A stretch of 64,000 bases of DNA. Origin: Burkholderiaceae bacterium (GTDB taxonomy: Bacteria; Pseudomonadota; Gammaproteobacteria; Burkholderiales; Burkholderiaceae_D). Under the pieces are notes generated by a model. It saw only the letters and a list, made by a program, of their open reading frames with translations, was not told the origin of the DNA and did no database searches. Below are positions 9,632-19,835 of this stretch, piece after piece. Position numbers and translations under genes: made by a program. The stretch covers positions 1-64,000 of the forward strand of contig JARLJG010000028.1 of NCBI GenBank assembly GCA_031291325.1, read 5' to 3'. Within the stretch, counting starts at the first letter, position 1; each line of letters opens with the position of its first letter.

Positions 9632-10063
9632 ATGGAATTGAATACTATCCAGCCAGCAGATGGCGCCAAGCATTACAAGCGGCGCGTTGGCCGTGGCATC
9701 GGTTCCGGCCTGGGCAAGACCGCCGGCCGTGGCCACAAGGGTCAAAAGTCGCGTTCCGGCGGTTTCCATAAAGTCGGTTTTGAAGGCGGTCAGATGCCTC
9801 TGCAACGTCGTTTGCCTAAGCGTGGTTTCAAGTCGCTGGCAACGCCGTACAAGGCAGAAGTTCGTTTGGGCGACCTGCAAGCATTGCCGGTTTCCGATAT
9901 CGACGTGCTGGCGTTGAAACAAGCCGGCCTGGTCGGCGAATTGGCGCGCGTGGTGCGGGTTATTTTGGCCGGCGAGATCAGCAAGAAGATCACCCTGAAG
10001 GGTCTGATTGCCACCAAGGGCGCAAAAGCAGCGATCGAAGCCGCAGGCGGCTCGGTTGCGTAA
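9632..10063 (+). CDS. rplO: 50S ribosomal protein L15
   Basis: The start [22 protein letters not shown] and the glycine-rich arm [23 protein letters not shown] identify L15. The N-terminal arm penetrates 23S rRNA. The ATG at 9632 follows CGGAGAACATC; the track start at 9614 lies before this ribosome binding site. Length 143. Confidence 0.97.
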   Translation: MELNTIQPADGAKHYKRRVGRGIGSGLGKTAGRGHKGQKSRSGGFHKVGFEGGQMPLQRRLPKRGFKSLATPYKAEVRLGDLQALPVSDIDVLALKQAGLVGELARVVRVILAGEISKKITLKGLIATKGAKAAIEAAGGSVA

Positions 10064-10088
10064 GCAGACAGTTTAACCGGGGTACACA

Positions 10089-11423
10089 TTGGCGACTACT
10101 CCTAAACTTGCTAAAAGTGCAGCCAGCGGATTCCCCTGGAATCGCTTGTGGTTTTTGCTGGGTGCATTAGTGGTCTATCGGATCGGGGCGCATATCCCCG
10201 TTCCGGGTATCGATCCGACGAAGTTGGCGGACTTTTACAAGCAGAATCAAAGCGGCTTTTTGGGGATGTTCAACATGTTTTCCGGCGGTGCATTGTCGAA
10301 GCTGACAATCTTCGCGGTCGGGATCATGCCGTACATCTCGTCGTCGATCATCATGCAATTGCTGTCGATCGTGTCGCCGCAGTTGGAGGCGCTGAAAAAA
10401 GAAGGTGAAAGCGGTCGTCGCAAGATTACCCAATACACACGCTACGGCACCCTGGTGTTGGCGATGTTTTACGGAATCGGCATTGCGCTCGGCTTGGAAA
10501 AGCAAGCCGGCATGGTGTTGGACCCCGGTCTGGCGTTCCGCTTCACGACGATCGTGACGCTGACCACCGGAACCATGTTTTTGATGTGGCTGGGCGAGCA
10601 GATTACCGAGCGCGGCTTGGGCAACGGCATCTCGATCATTATTTTCGGCGGGATTGCTGCAGGTTTGCCGAATGCGTTAGGCAATTTGTTTGGTTTGGTC
10701 AGTTCGGGTTCGATGGAATGGTTCTCGGCGATCCTGATTTGCCTGATCGCAGCCGGCGTGACTTACGGCGTGGTGTTTATCGAACGCGGCCAGCGCAAGA
10801 TTCTGGTGAATTATGCGAAGCGTCAGGTCGGTAACAAGATTTACGGCGGGCAAAGCAGCCATTTGCCTTTGAAGCTGAATATGGCGGGTGTGATTCCTCC
10901 GATCTTCGCTTCGTCGATCACCTTGTTCCCGGCGACCATCGCAGGATGGTTCACCGCAGGCGGCGATATCACGAATCCGGTGGTGCGTTTCGTAAAAGAT
11001 GTGGCGGCGTCGCTGGCGCCGGGTGAAGCGGTGCACGCGTTGTTTTATTCTGCCGCGATTGTTTTCTTTTGCTTCTTTTATACCGCACTGGTATTCAACA
11101 GCAAGGAAACCGCGGATAACCTGAAGAAGAGCGGCGCATTTGTGCCGGGTATTCGCCCAGGTGAACAGACTTCGCGCTACATCGACAAGATTTTGATGCG
11201 TTTGACCTTGGCGGGTGCGCTGTATATCACGCTGGTCTGTTTGTTGCCGGAATTTTTGATTGCTAGGTGGAAAGTCCCGTTTTACTTCGGTGGAACGTCT
11301 CTGTTGATTATCGTGGTGGTGACTATGGATTTCATGGCCCAGGTGCAAAACTACGTGATGTCACAGCAATATGATTCGCTGTTGCGCAAGGCGAATTTCA
11401 AGGGCGGAATTCCTTCGCGATAA
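10089..11423 (+). CDS. secY: Protein translocase subunit SecY
   Basis: The 444-residue product has ten predicted membrane segments and the SecY motifs [13 protein letters not shown] (segment 1), the plug region [27 protein letters not shown], and [21 protein letters not shown]. SecY forms the protein-conducting channel with SecE and SecG in the inner membrane. The only plausible start is a TTG with a weak GGGG upstream, giving [14 protein letters not shown]; weak initiation may limit expression relative to the ribosomal proteins. Confidence 0.97.
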   Translation: MATTPKLAKSAASGFPWNRLWFLLGALVVYRIGAHIPVPGIDPTKLADFYKQNQSGFLGMFNMFSGGALSKLTIFAVGIMPYISSSIIMQLLSIVSPQLEALKKEGESGRRKITQYTRYGTLVLAMFYGIGIALGLEKQAGMVLDPGLAFRFTTIVTLTTGTMFLMWLGEQITERGLGNGISIIIFGGIAAGLPNALGNLFGLVSSGSMEWFSAILICLIAAGVTYGVVFIERGQRKILVNYAKRQVGNKIYGGQSSHLPLKLNMAGVIPPIFASSITLFPATIAGWFTAGGDITNPVVRFVKDVAASLAPGEAVHALFYSAAIVFFCFFYTALVFNSKETADNLKKSGAFVPGIRPGEQTSRYIDKILMRLTLAGALYITLVCLLPEFLIARWKVPFYFGGTSLLIIVVVTMDFMAQVQNYVMSQQYDSLLRKANFKGGIPSR

Positions 11424-11447
11424 GCGCCCGGGAGAACGACAGATCGC

Positions 11448-11666
11448 ATGGCAAAAGACGACGTTATCCAGATGCAGGGCGAGATTCTAGAGAATCTCCC
11501 AAATGCAACGTTTCGAGTTAAGTTGGAAAATGGACATGTAGTGCTTGGTCATATTTCCGGCAAGATGCGCATGAACTATATTCGCATCCTGCCCGGTGAC
11601 AAGGTGACGGTTGAATTGACACCTTATGATCTAAGTCGCGCACGTATCGTGTTCCGTACCAAGTAA
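11448..11666 (+). CDS. infA: Translation initiation factor IF-1
   Basis: The 72-residue OB-fold protein [30 protein letters not shown]...[13 protein letters not shown] is IF-1, which occupies the A site during initiation. Infa lies between secY and rpmJ, as in many Betaproteobacteria and Gram-positive bacteria but not in E. coli. Confidence 0.97.
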   Translation: MAKDDVIQMQGEILENLPNATFRVKLENGHVVLGHISGKMRMNYIRILPGDKVTVELTPYDLSRARIVFRTK

Positions 11667-11707
11667 GCTTTACCAGTCAATTTAGAACTGAAAGAAAGAG
11701 GGCAAAA

Positions 11708-11821
11708 ATGAAAGTGCTCGCATCAGTTAAGCGGATTTGCCGCAACTGTAAGATCATCAAGCGCAAGGGCGTGGTTCGTGTCATCTGCACGGAGCCGCGT
11801 CATAAGCAGCGCCAAGGTTAA
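11708..11821 (+). CDS. rpmJ: 50S ribosomal protein L36, zinc-binding form
   Basis: This 37-codon gene is missing from the ORF track because of its size. ATG AAA GTG opens a product [15 protein letters not shown] ending EPRHKQRQG. Cys11, Cys14, Cys27 and His32 form the zinc ribbon of the C+ type of L36. AAAGAGGGCAAAA precedes the start. It lies between infA and rpsM as expected. Confidence 0.96.
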   Translation: MKVLASVKRICRNCKIIKRKGVVRVICTEPRHKQRQG

Positions 11822-11849
11822 TTTAACGTTATTGATCGAGGAATAACGA

Positions 11850-12215
11850 ATGGCACGTATCGCAGGGGTTAATATCCCCAATCATCAGCACACTGTTATC
11901 GGCCTCACGGCGATTTATGGTGTTGGCCGCCCGCGTGCAGAGAAGATCTGCGTAGCGACGGGTGTTTCGACCACCAAAAAGGTCAAGGATCTGGACGACA
12001 GCGAGTTGGAAAAGCTGCGCGAAGAGATCGGCAAGTTCGTCGTTGAAGGCGATCTGCGTCGCGAAGTGTCGATGAACATCAAGCGTTTGATGGATCTCGG
12101 CTGCTATCGCGGTTTGCGTCATCGCAAGGGCTTGCCGTGCCGTGGACAACGCACACGCACCAACGCACGCACCCGCAAGGGCCCGCGCAAGGCAGCGCAA
12201 TCGTTGAAGAAATAA
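11850..12215 (+). CDS. rpsM: 30S ribosomal protein S13
   Basis: [34 protein letters not shown] and the C-terminal [20 protein letters not shown] type sequence (here [16 protein letters not shown]) identify S13. It bridges to the large subunit and contacts P-site tRNA with its basic tail. GAGGAATAACG precedes the ATG. It starts the alpha group. Confidence 0.97.
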   Translation: MARIAGVNIPNHQHTVIGLTAIYGVGRPRAEKICVATGVSTTKKVKDLDDSELEKLREEIGKFVVEGDLRREVSMNIKRLMDLGCYRGLRHRKGLPCRGQRTRTNARTRKGPRKAAQSLKK

Positions 12216-12270
12216 TCCACTGCTGAATTGATAGAAGTTTGATTCGTCGTCGGGATTCAAGGAAATAATC

Positions 12271-12675
12271 ATGGCAAAAGCACCAAATAACGCCGCCGCA
12301 GCACGCGTGCGTAAGAAAGTCAAAAAGAACGTTGCCGAAGGCATCGCGCACATCCACGCGTCCTTCAACAACACCATCATCACCATTACCGATCGTCAGG
12401 GTAACGCGCTGTCTTGGGCGACTTCCGGCGGTGCAGGCTTCAAGGGTTCGCGTAAATCGACCCCGTTTGCGGCCCAGGTCGCAGCTGAAGCTGCAGGCAA
12501 GGTGGCGGTTGAATGCGGTGTGAAGAATCTCGAAGTTCGCATCAAGGGCCCAGGCCCGGGACGTGAGTCGGCGGTTCGCGCGCTCAACAACCTCGGCATC
12601 AAGATTACGCAAATCCAGGACGTGACCCCGGTTCCGCACAACGGCTGCCGTCCTCCGAAGCGTCGTCGCATCTAA
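12271..12675 (+). CDS. rpsK: 30S ribosomal protein S11
   Basis: The product has [44 protein letters not shown] and the end [13 protein letters not shown], the S11 hallmarks. S11 lies on the platform next to the E site and near the mRNA. It is followed by a terminator-like hairpin before rpsD. Confidence 0.98.
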   Translation: MAKAPNNAAAARVRKKVKKNVAEGIAHIHASFNNTIITITDRQGNALSWATSGGAGFKGSRKSTPFAAQVAAEAAGKVAVECGVKNLEVRIKGPGPGRESAVRALNNLGIKITQIQDVTPVPHNGCRPPKRRRI

Positions 12676-12713
12676 CCTTTCCGGTTATTTGCTGTTGTAG
12701 TTGCAGTAAATCG

Positions 12714-12744
12714 CCCGCCAACGACCTTGGCGGGTTTTGTTCTT
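12714..12744 (+). terminator. Terminator or attenuator between rpsK and rpsD
   Basis: CCCGCCAA and TTGGCGGG form a perfect 8-bp stem over a 5-nt loop, followed by TTTTGTTCTT. The shape is that of an intrinsic terminator, but it lies inside the alpha group, so partial termination is more likely. Confidence 0.75.
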
Positions 12745-12843
12745 AAGACCACCGTTCGATTGCAGGCAGATCGGACTAGCGCCTAGGCATTCGGCTGTTT
12801 TTTGACCGTCTCCATCGGGGCGTCATACTTAAAGGAAATTCTC

Positions 12844-13467
12844 GTGGCACGTTATATTGGACCAAAAGCAAAACTATCCCGCCGTGAAGGCACCGACCTG
12901 TTCCTCAAGAGCGCCCGCCGCTCGCTGGACTCCAAGTGCAAACTGGACTCCAAGCCGGGTCAACATGGCCGCACTTCCGGCGCCCGCACTTCCGACTACG
13001 GCAACCAATTGCGCGAAAAGCAAAAGGTCAAGCGTATGTACGGTATTCTTGAGCGCCAATTCCGCCGCTATTTTGCCGAAGCCGACCGTCGCAAGGGCAA
13101 TACCGGCGAAAATCTGTTGAAGCTGCTCGAATCCCGTCTGGACAACGTCGTCTATCGCATGGGCTTCGGCTCGACGCGCGCTGAAGGCCGTCAGTTGGTC
13201 AGCCACAAGGCATTCACCGTCAACGGCGGCGTGGTCAATATCGCTTCCTACCAAGTCAAGACCGGCGACGTGATCGCCGTGCGTGAAAAGTCGAAGAAGC
13301 AAGTGCGTATCGTCGAAGCGCTGTCGCTGGCTGAACAAATCGGCCTGCCGAGCTGGGTTTCGGTTGACTCGAAGAAGATGGAAGGCACGTTCAAGAGCTT
13401 GCCGGATCGTAGCGAAATCGCTAACGATGTCAACGAATCCTTGATCGTTGAATTGTATTCCCGTTAA
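12844..13467 (+). CDS. rpsD: 30S ribosomal protein S4
   Basis: From the GTG at 12844 the product is a 207-residue S4 ([37 protein letters not shown]4 RNA-binding domain [28 protein letters not shown]). AAAGGAA lies 8 nt upstream of the GTG; the longer track ORF adds 14 residues with no family match. S4 nucleates small-subunit assembly and in E. coli represses the alpha operon. Hairpins on both sides of the gene could be sites of such control. Confidence 0.96.
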   Translation: MARYIGPKAKLSRREGTDLFLKSARRSLDSKCKLDSKPGQHGRTSGARTSDYGNQLREKQKVKRMYGILERQFRRYFAEADRRKGNTGENLLKLLESRLDNVVYRMGFGSTRAEGRQLVSHKAFTVNGGVVNIASYQVKTGDVIAVREKSKKQVRIVEALSLAEQIGLPSWVSVDSKKMEGTFKSLPDRSEIANDVNESLIVELYSR

Positions 13468-13479
13468 TATTTAGTGTCG

Positions 13480-13518
13480 CTAGCGTTATTAACAATTAAT
13501 AACGCTAGTTTGTTATTT
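13480..13518 (+). terminator. Intrinsic terminator after rpsD
   Basis: CTAGCGTTATTA and TAATAACGCTAG pair perfectly over 12 bp with a 5-nt loop (ACAAT), followed by TTTGTTATTT. The stem is AT-rich but long. It separates rpsD from rpoA. Confidence 0.75.
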
Positions 13519-13567
13519 GGCTAGTTGTATCGCTCATTAAGATTTAGCCAGGAAGTAATTTAAACCG

Positions 13568-13591
13568 CGCCTGCATCGAAAGATGCGGGCG
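13568..13591 (+). promoter_or_regulatory. GNRA-capped hairpin in the rpoA leader
   Basis: CGCCTGCATC and GATGCGGGCG pair over 10 bp (one G-T pair) and are closed by the tetraloop GAAA. There is no T tract, so it is not a terminator. It lies 60 nt before the rpoA start and may be an mRNA-stability or protein-binding element of the rpoA leader. Confidence 0.55.
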
Positions 13592-13651
13592 TTCCGACAT
13601 GCCATCAGCCTTATCGGTGTAACGAGCCGAGGGTATTGAAAAGGACATTTC

Positions 13652-14629
13652 ATGCAAAGCAGCTTGTTGAAACCCCGTATTATCGAAGTCGAAGCACTGG
13701 GCGCCGGTCACGCCAAAGTCGTGATGGAACCGTTTGAACGCGGTTACGGCCACACCCTGGGCAATGCATTGCGCCGCGTCTTGTTGTCGTCGATGGTCGG
13801 CTATGCGCCGACCGAAGTGACCATCGCCGGTGTCGTTCACGAATATTCGTCGCTCGACGGCGTGCAGGAAGACGTGGTTGACCTGTTGTTGAACCTGAAG
13901 GGCGTCGTCTTCAAGTTGCATAACCGCGACGACGTGACCTTGACCCTGAAGAAGGAAGGCGAAGGCTCGGTCCTCGCTTCCGATATCGATCTGCCGCATG
14001 ACGTCGAGCTGGTCAATCCCGATCACGTAATCGCCCACTTGACCGCTGGCGGCAAGCTGGACATGCAGATCAAGGTCGAAAAAGGCCGTGGCTATGTGCC
14101 GGGCAATGTGCGTCGTCTGTCCGAAGATGCCAACAAGACCATTGGCCGCATCATTCTGGACGCATCGTTTTCGCCGGTGCGTCGCGTATCCTACTTCGTC
14201 GAGTCCGCGCGCGTCGAACAACGCACCGACCTGGACAAGCTGATCATCAATATCGAAACCAACGGCGTGATTTCGCCGGAAGAAGCGATCCGTCAATCGG
14301 CGCGCGTCCTGGTCGATCAATTGAATGTGTTTGCCGCGCTGGAAGGCACGGAAGCGACTGCAGAAACGCCATCGCGCGCACCGTCGGTCGATCCTATCCT
14401 GTTGCGTCCGGTCGACGACCTGGAACTGACCGTGCGTTCGGCCAACTGCCTGAAGGCCGAAAACATCTACTACATCGGCGACTTGATCCAACGCAGCGAA
14501 AACGAATTGCTGAAGACGCCGAACCTGGGCCGCAAGTCCTTGAATGAAATCAAGGAAGTGTTGGCATCGCGCGGTTTGACGCTCGGCATGAAGCTGGAAA
14601 ACTGGCCGCCTGCCGGACTTGAAAAATAA
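13652..14629 (+). CDS. rpoA: RNA polymerase alpha subunit
   Basis: The N-terminal assembly domain ([43 protein letters not shown]) and the C-terminal DNA- and activator-binding domain ([39 protein letters not shown]) are both complete in 325 residues. The alpha dimer nucleates RNA polymerase assembly and its C-terminal domain reads UP elements and contacts activators. A terminator follows it directly. Confidence 0.98.
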   Translation: MQSSLLKPRIIEVEALGAGHAKVVMEPFERGYGHTLGNALRRVLLSSMVGYAPTEVTIAGVVHEYSSLDGVQEDVVDLLLNLKGVVFKLHNRDDVTLTLKKEGEGSVLASDIDLPHDVELVNPDHVIAHLTAGGKLDMQIKVEKGRGYVPGNVRRLSEDANKTIGRIILDASFSPVRRVSYFVESARVEQRTDLDKLIINIETNGVISPEEAIRQSARVLVDQLNVFAALEGTEATAETPSRAPSVDPILLRPVDDLELTVRSANCLKAENIYYIGDLIQRSENELLKTPNLGRKSLNEIKEVLASRGLTLGMKLENWPPAGLEK

Positions 14630-14637
14630 TTGAACCG

Positions 14638-14676
14638 GGACTGGAGAATTGCTGTATCCTCCAGTCCTTCGTTTTT
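14638..14676 (+). terminator. Terminator or attenuator after rpoA
   Basis: GGACTGGAG pairs perfectly with CTCCAGTCC over a 12-nt loop and is followed by TTCGTTTTT. It lies between rpoA and rplQ; rplQ is nevertheless the normal last gene of the operon. Confidence 0.75.
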
Positions 14677-14785
14677 GCACGTGTATTATCCATAACGCCT
14701 TATTAATTTAGTACCGGTCCGCGATGCACGCGAAGTGCAATCGATAGAAGAACTGGGCACAAACTGAAAACCGAAAGGAATTACC

Positions 14786-15181
14786 ATGCGTCACCGTCAC
14801 GGCCTCCGTAAATTAAATCGTACTTCGTCCCATCGTCTGGCAATGCTGCGCAACATGACCGTCTCGTTGCTGCGCCACGAAGCCATCAAGACCACCTTGC
14901 CGAAAGCCAAGGAATTGCGCCGCGTCGTCGAGCCTATCCTGACTCTGGGCAAAACCGACAGCCTGGCCAACAAGCGCCTCGCGTTCAACCGTCTGCGCGA
15001 CCGCGAAATCGTCGTCAAGCTGTTCGCCGAACTCGGCCCGCGTTACGCCAACCGCAACGGCGGCTACCTGCGCATCTTGAAGATGGGTTTCCGCGTTGGC
15101 GACAATGCACCGATGGCCTTCATCGAATTGCTCGACCGCCCGGAAATCACCGAAGCAGTCGAAGTCGACAGCGCCGAATAA
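14786..15181 (+). CDS. rplQ: 50S ribosomal protein L17
   Basis: [32 protein letters not shown]-type sequence (here [20 protein letters not shown]) and [23 protein letters not shown] identify L17 (131 residues), a large-subunit protein near the tunnel exit. GAAAGGAATTACC precedes the ATG. It ends the ribosomal cluster; a strong terminator follows 30 nt later. Confidence 0.98.
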   Translation: MRHRHGLRKLNRTSSHRLAMLRNMTVSLLRHEAIKTTLPKAKELRRVVEPILTLGKTDSLANKRLAFNRLRDREIVVKLFAELGPRYANRNGGYLRILKMGFRVGDNAPMAFIELLDRPEITEAVEVDSAE

Positions 15182-15210
15182 CAGCGTAAAGTTCGCGTTG
15201 AAAAGCTAGA

Positions 15211-15236
15211 AAAAAGCCAGGCATTGCCTGGCTTTT
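15211..15236 (+). terminator. Terminator of the ribosomal cluster
   Basis: GCCAGGC-ATT-GCCTGGC is a perfect hairpin flanked by five A and four T residues (AAAAA before, TTTT after). It lies just after rplQ and before cutA. Confidence 0.88.
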
Positions 15237-15272
15237 GCATTGTGCGCCGAGGAAAAGAGCAAAGAGGCAAGC

Positions 15273-15605
15273 ATGGAACAGGCATTGTTGGTGATGACGA
15301 ATGTGCCGGATATGGCTTGCGCTGAACTAATTGCCCGCTATTTGCTCCAAAACAAGTTGGCCGCCTGCGTAAATTGCCTGCCTGGTGTAAAGTCTTTATA
15401 TCGGTGGCAAGGTGCAATCGAAGAGGCTTCCGAAGTCAGCTTGTCGATCAAGACCAGCGCGCATCGCTACCCCGAACTGGAGGCGGCGATCAAGTCTCTG
15501 CATCCGTACCAGGTGCCGGAAATTATCGCCTTTCCGGTCGCCGATGGATGGCAGCCTTACCTGCGCTGGATAGCTGAAGAAACAAAAAAGGATAGGCATG
15601 TTTAA
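15273..15605 (+). CDS. cutA: Divalent-cation tolerance protein CutA
   Basis: The 110-residue product has the CutA1 fold motifs ALLVMTNVPDMACAELIARYLL, LAACVNCLPGVKSLYRWQGAIEEASEVSLSIKT and HPYQVPEIIAFPV in order. CutA1 forms very stable trimers; its link to copper tolerance in E. coli is partly due to the neighbouring dsbD. The ATG at 15273 with AGAGG upstream is preferred to the GTG start in the track. It overlaps dsbD by 8 nt, the same pairing as in E. coli. Confidence 0.92.
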   Translation: MEQALLVMTNVPDMACAELIARYLLQNKLAACVNCLPGVKSLYRWQGAIEEASEVSLSIKTSAHRYPELEAAIKSLHPYQVPEIIAFPVADGWQPYLRWIAEETKKDRHV

Positions 15606-17577
15606 CTCGTTTGTGCAATTCGTCGCCAGGTATCGCGTCGGCCAGGTGTCGCTCCAGATCAAGGCCGCGTTGCTCTTCATTACATTGCTGGTGGCAATGC
15701 CGTGGGCGCACGCGGACGACTTCCTCGATCCCGAAGCTGCCTTCAAATTCTCGGCGAAGATGCTCGATGCCAAAACCGCCGAAGTGACCTACTCGATTGC
15801 CGACGGCTACTACATGTACCGCGAGCATTTCAAATTCCGCGTCGAAGCGGCGAAGCTCGGCACGCCCGTCTATCCTGCCGGCGTCGTCCATTTTGACGAG
15901 ACTTTTCAAAAGAATGTCGAAACCTATCGCCGTACCGTGAGCGTGCGCCTGCCAGTCGACGCCGCCGGCGCCTTTACGCTCTATTCGACCGGGCAGGGCT
16001 GCGCCGACAAGGGCTTGTGCTATCCGCCGCAGGAATCGAAAATCAAATTGACGCCGCCGGCGAGTGGCGCGGCGGCAGGTTCGACCGATACGCAAAAGAC
16101 CAGCGGCGGCGGCGCAAAGCAGGCCGAAGCTGGAGCAGCCCCTGCGGTGTCGGTCGCGCCCTCCGGCGCATCGATTGTGACCGTGCCGCCGGTGAACACC
16201 GCAGAAATCCGGGCGCTGCCGGCGGCGGTTGCGCCAGTGCCGGTAGCGGCGGCGGCTCCGCAATCGGACACGGGCGTATTTGAATCCGCGATCAAGGGCG
16301 GCAACCTGCTGGTCATCTTGCCCTTGTTTTTCCTCGGCGGCCTGGCGTTGTCGCTGACGCCGTGCGTCTTGCCGATGGTGCCGATCCTGTCTTCGATCAT
16401 CGTCGGCGAAGGCGCCACCGTCACGCGCACGCGTGGATTCACGCTGTCCGTCACCTATTCGCTGGGCATGGCAATCGTCTATACCGCGCTGGGCATTACC
16501 GCCGGCTGGATCGGCGAGGGGCTGGCCGCGAGCTTCCAGAACCCGTGGGTGCTGGGTGCGTTCGGCGCATTGATTGCGATCCTGGCCTTGTCGATGTTCG
16601 ATGTCTATCAATTGCAAATGCCGCCGGCAATCCAGCAGCGCTTGATGAAGGCCTCCGATAAGCAGGCAGCGGGAAAACTGGCCGGCGTCTTCGTCATGGG
16701 CGCGTTGTCCGGCCTGATTATCGGCCCCTGCGTCGCCGCGCCTTTGATCGGCGTCTTGGTTTTTATCAGCCAAACCCATAACGCCGCGCTGGGCGGCAGC
16801 GCCTTGTTCGCCACCGCAGTCGGCATGAGCATGCCGCTGTTGCTGGTTGGCGTGTCGGCTGGTTGGCTGTTGCCGCGCGCCGGCGTCTGGATGGAGGCAA
16901 TCAAACGCTTCTTCGGCGTGCTGCTGCTGGGCGTCGCCTTGTGGATGGTATCGCCGGTGATTCCGGTGACTATGCAAATGTTCGGCTGGGCCGCCATCGG
17001 CGTGTGTTACGGCGCGTATTTGCTGTTCTCCAAGCGCTGGGGCGCGCTGTCGAAGGGGTTTGGCGTTGCCTTCGCGCTGTTTGGCGCGGTGCAGTTGGTC
17101 GGCGCGACGACCGGCGCGCAAGGCGTGTTGTCGCCGTTGGCCGGCCTGACCGGCAAAGCAGAGAGCAAGACCGCTTTCGTGCGCGTCAAATCGGTGGCGG
17201 AACTGGATGCCGCGCTGGCCAAGGCGCCGGGCAAGACGGCGATGCTCGATTTTTACGCCGACTGGTGCGTATCGTGCAAGGAGATGGAAAAGCAGACCTT
17301 TACAGACCCGCACATCCAGGCGCAATTTTCCAATATCGTGTTGTTGCAAGCGGATGTCACTGCCAATGACGATGAAGACAAGGCGCTGTTGAAGCGCTTC
17401 AACCTGTTTGGGCCGCCCGGCATCATTTTCTTCGACAAGAGCGGACGCGAAATCGAAGGCGGGCGCGTGATCGGCTACCAGGACGCGGACAAATTCGGCT
17501 CGTCGTTGGCGCGTATTGCGACCGCCAGCGACGAGCTGTGTTGCAACGCAAGCACCGACCCGCATAAGGCACTGTAA
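15598..17577 (+). CDS. dsbD: Thiol:disulfide interchange protein DsbD
   Basis: DsbD passes electrons from cytoplasmic thioredoxin across the inner membrane to periplasmic DsbC, DsbG and CcmG-type partners. The 659-residue product has an N-terminal signal peptide cleaved after AHA (about residue 39), an alpha domain with Cys135 and Cys141 (GQGCADKGLCYPP), about eight membrane helices with LTPCVLP and GPCVAAPL cysteines, and a C-terminal thioredoxin-like domain with DWCVSCK. A Pro/Ala-rich linker follows the alpha domain. The last residues add a CC pair (ELCCNAS) that is not part of the known mechanism. Confidence 0.95.
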   Translation: MFNSFVQFVARYRVGQVSLQIKAALLFITLLVAMPWAHADDFLDPEAAFKFSAKMLDAKTAEVTYSIADGYYMYREHFKFRVEAAKLGTPVYPAGVVHFDETFQKNVETYRRTVSVRLPVDAAGAFTLYSTGQGCADKGLCYPPQESKIKLTPPASGAAAGSTDTQKTSGGGAKQAEAGAAPAVSVAPSGASIVTVPPVNTAEIRALPAAVAPVPVAAAAPQSDTGVFESAIKGGNLLVILPLFFLGGLALSLTPCVLPMVPILSSIIVGEGATVTRTRGFTLSVTYSLGMAIVYTALGITAGWIGEGLAASFQNPWVLGAFGALIAILALSMFDVYQLQMPPAIQQRLMKASDKQAAGKLAGVFVMGALSGLIIGPCVAAPLIGVLVFISQTHNAALGGSALFATAVGMSMPLLLVGVSAGWLLPRAGVWMEAIKRFFGVLLLGVALWMVSPVIPVTMQMFGWAAIGVCYGAYLLFSKRWGALSKGFGVAFALFGAVQLVGATTGAQGVLSPLAGLTGKAESKTAFVRVKSVAELDAALAKAPGKTAMLDFYADWCVSCKEMEKQTFTDPHIQAQFSNIVLLQADVTANDDEDKALLKRFNLFGPPGIIFFDKSGREIEGGRVIGYQDADKFGSSLARIATASDELCCNASTDPHKAL

Positions 17578-17587
17578 GCCGTAAAAT

Positions 17588-17620
17588 AAAAAAGCGCCCT
17601 GAGTTCCGGGCGCTTTTTTT
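17588..17620. terminator. Bidirectional terminator between dsbD and hemB
   Basis: AAAAAAGCGCCC, loop TGAGTTCC, GGGCGCTTTTTTT: a perfect stem with A and T tracts on either side, so it can stop transcripts from dsbD on the + strand and from hemB on the - strand. The two genes converge here. Confidence 0.92.
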
Positions 17621-17638
17621 CAGGCTAAACCGGATTCT

Positions 17639-18691
<1,053 letters not shown>

Positions 18692-18715
18692 TTAATGAAA
18701 CTTTTTCCTGGCAAT

Positions 18716-18838
18716 CCTATCTGACGTATAGGTGATCACTCACCTCCCGCTTCTCCTCCCTGAGCGGGGCCGTATCGCCCAATGAACGATAAGGCATTCC
18801 TACCCTGGAGATACTCCCCTTTCTCCAGGGTTTTTTTT
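18716..18838 (+). ncRNA. Candidate small RNA with multiple hairpins and intrinsic terminator
   Basis: Five inverted repeats follow each other with almost no gap: CCTAT/ATAGG; GGTGA/TCACC; CCCGCT/AGCGGG; an 8-bp stem with one mismatch (GCCGTATCG/CGATAAGGC); and CCCTGGAGA/TCTCCAGGG followed by eight T. The third hairpin exposes the loop TCTCCTCCCTG, which is complementary to Shine-Dalgarno sequences, a common sRNA seed. No + strand gene lies immediately upstream that would need this terminator. The first two stems share bases, so they are alternatives. No convincing promoter was identified. It lies convergent to engB, as Spot 42 does in E. coli and ErsA in Pseudomonas, but no sequence similarity to them is claimed. 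Confidence 0.6.
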
Positions 18839-18839
18839 C

Positions 18840-18959
18840 GGGCATCTCTCAAAACTGCCAAAAGCACCCAATTTCAAGCCTGCGGTGCTCAATGTACTTG
18901 CGTACATTTCCGCTCCTCGGCTCGAACTTGGGCGCTTTTGACAATTTTTAGAGATGCCC
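18840..18959. repeat. 120-bp imperfect palindrome next to engB
   Basis: The ends GGGCATCTCT and AGAGATGCCC are perfect 10-bp inverted repeats. Pairing continues through most of about 42 bp on each side (for example AAAAGCACCCAA against TTGGGCGCTTTT). The tip is AATGTAC-TTGC-GTACATT. It is an extrapolated full-length cruciform or long hairpin. It begins two bases after the T tract of the candidate sRNA and ends at the engB stop codon. The form suggests a nonautonomous mobile repeat; it could also end the engB transcript. Confidence 0.8.
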
Positions 18960-18960
18960 T

Positions 18961-19674
18961 TTATCCTTTATCTCTTTCCGTTTCGACCGCTTCGCTGTCG
19001 ACCTGTGCAGGTCGATTCAAACCCAGCAACTCGATAATCTTGTCGTTTGCTTCTTCCAAGCCCGTCCTTTTCAACGCGGAAAACAGTTGTGCGGTAAACG
19101 GGAAGGGCTTGCCCGCTTCGTCCACATAGCTGCTTAACAGCGTCTGCGCTTGCCGCAACGCATTGGTCGAGTCGTTGCGGTTGAGCTTGTCGGCTTTGGT
19201 CAAAATGCAATGTATTGGCTTGCCGGTGGGCGCAAACCAATTCAGCATCTGGATATCCAGGTCGGTAAACGGACGCCGGCAATCGACGATCAAGATCAGC
19301 GCGGCCAATTGCTCGCGGTGCTGCACATAGTCGCCCAGCAACTCTTGCCAATGCAATTTGGCCGTGCCGGACACTTCCGCGTAACCGTAACCCGGCAAGT
19401 CGACCAGTAGCGCGCGGATCTCATCGACCTTGGTTTCATCCTTGCGATGCTGCCCGACATGCGCGCCGCCAATCGAAAAATAATTGATATGCTGGGTGCG
19501 TCCCGGGGTTTTCGAGGCGAATGCCAGCTTTTTCTGGTTGCATAAAATGTTGATGGCGGTCGATTTGCCGGCGTTGGAACGGCCCGCAAACGCAATCTCG
19601 GGAACTTGCGTATTTGGCAAGTCGCGAAGATGATTGACCGTTGTAAAAAAACGGGCTTGCCAAAGTTGTGACAT
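18961..19674 (-). CDS. engB: Ribosome biogenesis GTP-binding protein EngB/YihA
   Basis: All five GTPase motifs are present: GRSNAGKST (G1), TPGRTQ (G2), DLPGYGYA (G3), TKADKL (G4) and FSALK (G5). EngB is a small GTPase required for late assembly of the large ribosomal subunit. The 237-residue length is typical of Betaproteobacteria, with a short acidic C-terminal tail. It is divergent from the cytochrome c4 gene across a 161-bp region that must hold both promoters. Confidence 0.95.
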   Translation of the reverse strand: MSQLWQARFFTTVNHLRDLPNTQVPEIAFAGRSNAGKSTAINILCNQKKLAFASKTPGRTQHINYFSIGGAHVGQHRKDETKVDEIRALLVDLPGYGYAEVSGTAKLHWQELLGDYVQHREQLAALILIVDCRRPFTDLDIQMLNWFAPTGKPIHCILTKADKLNRNDSTNALRQAQTLLSSYVDEAGKPFPFTAQLFSALKRTGLEEANDKIIELLGLNRPAQVDSEAVETERDKG

Positions 19675-19835
19675 AGGGTGTGCGAAAAAGCAGCAAAAGA
19701 GGCAAAAATGCCGGAAAGCTATTGTACAATAAGGGGTTATGTACTGTGCTGCAACAAATGCTATGACGCGCTAATTTGGCGTTCAAATTGCAGTGTAAGT
19801 GCTCAATTCCAATTATTCCGTCTCAGGGTGTGTGA

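Noticed and set aside
15523-17565. 680-aa minus-strand ORF opposite dsbD
   Set aside because: It is His/Arg/Gln-rich low-complexity antisense of dsbD, whose domains and cysteines are all in place on the + strand.
18716-18838. 6S RNA as the identity of the hemB-engB hairpins
   Set aside because: 6S RNA is about 180 nt with closing complementarity between its ends and a large central bubble; this region is a series of separate short hairpins.
18782-19129. 115-aa + strand ORF over the engB end
   Set aside because: It runs through the sRNA terminator and the 120-bp palindrome into the complement of engB, with no ribosome binding site.
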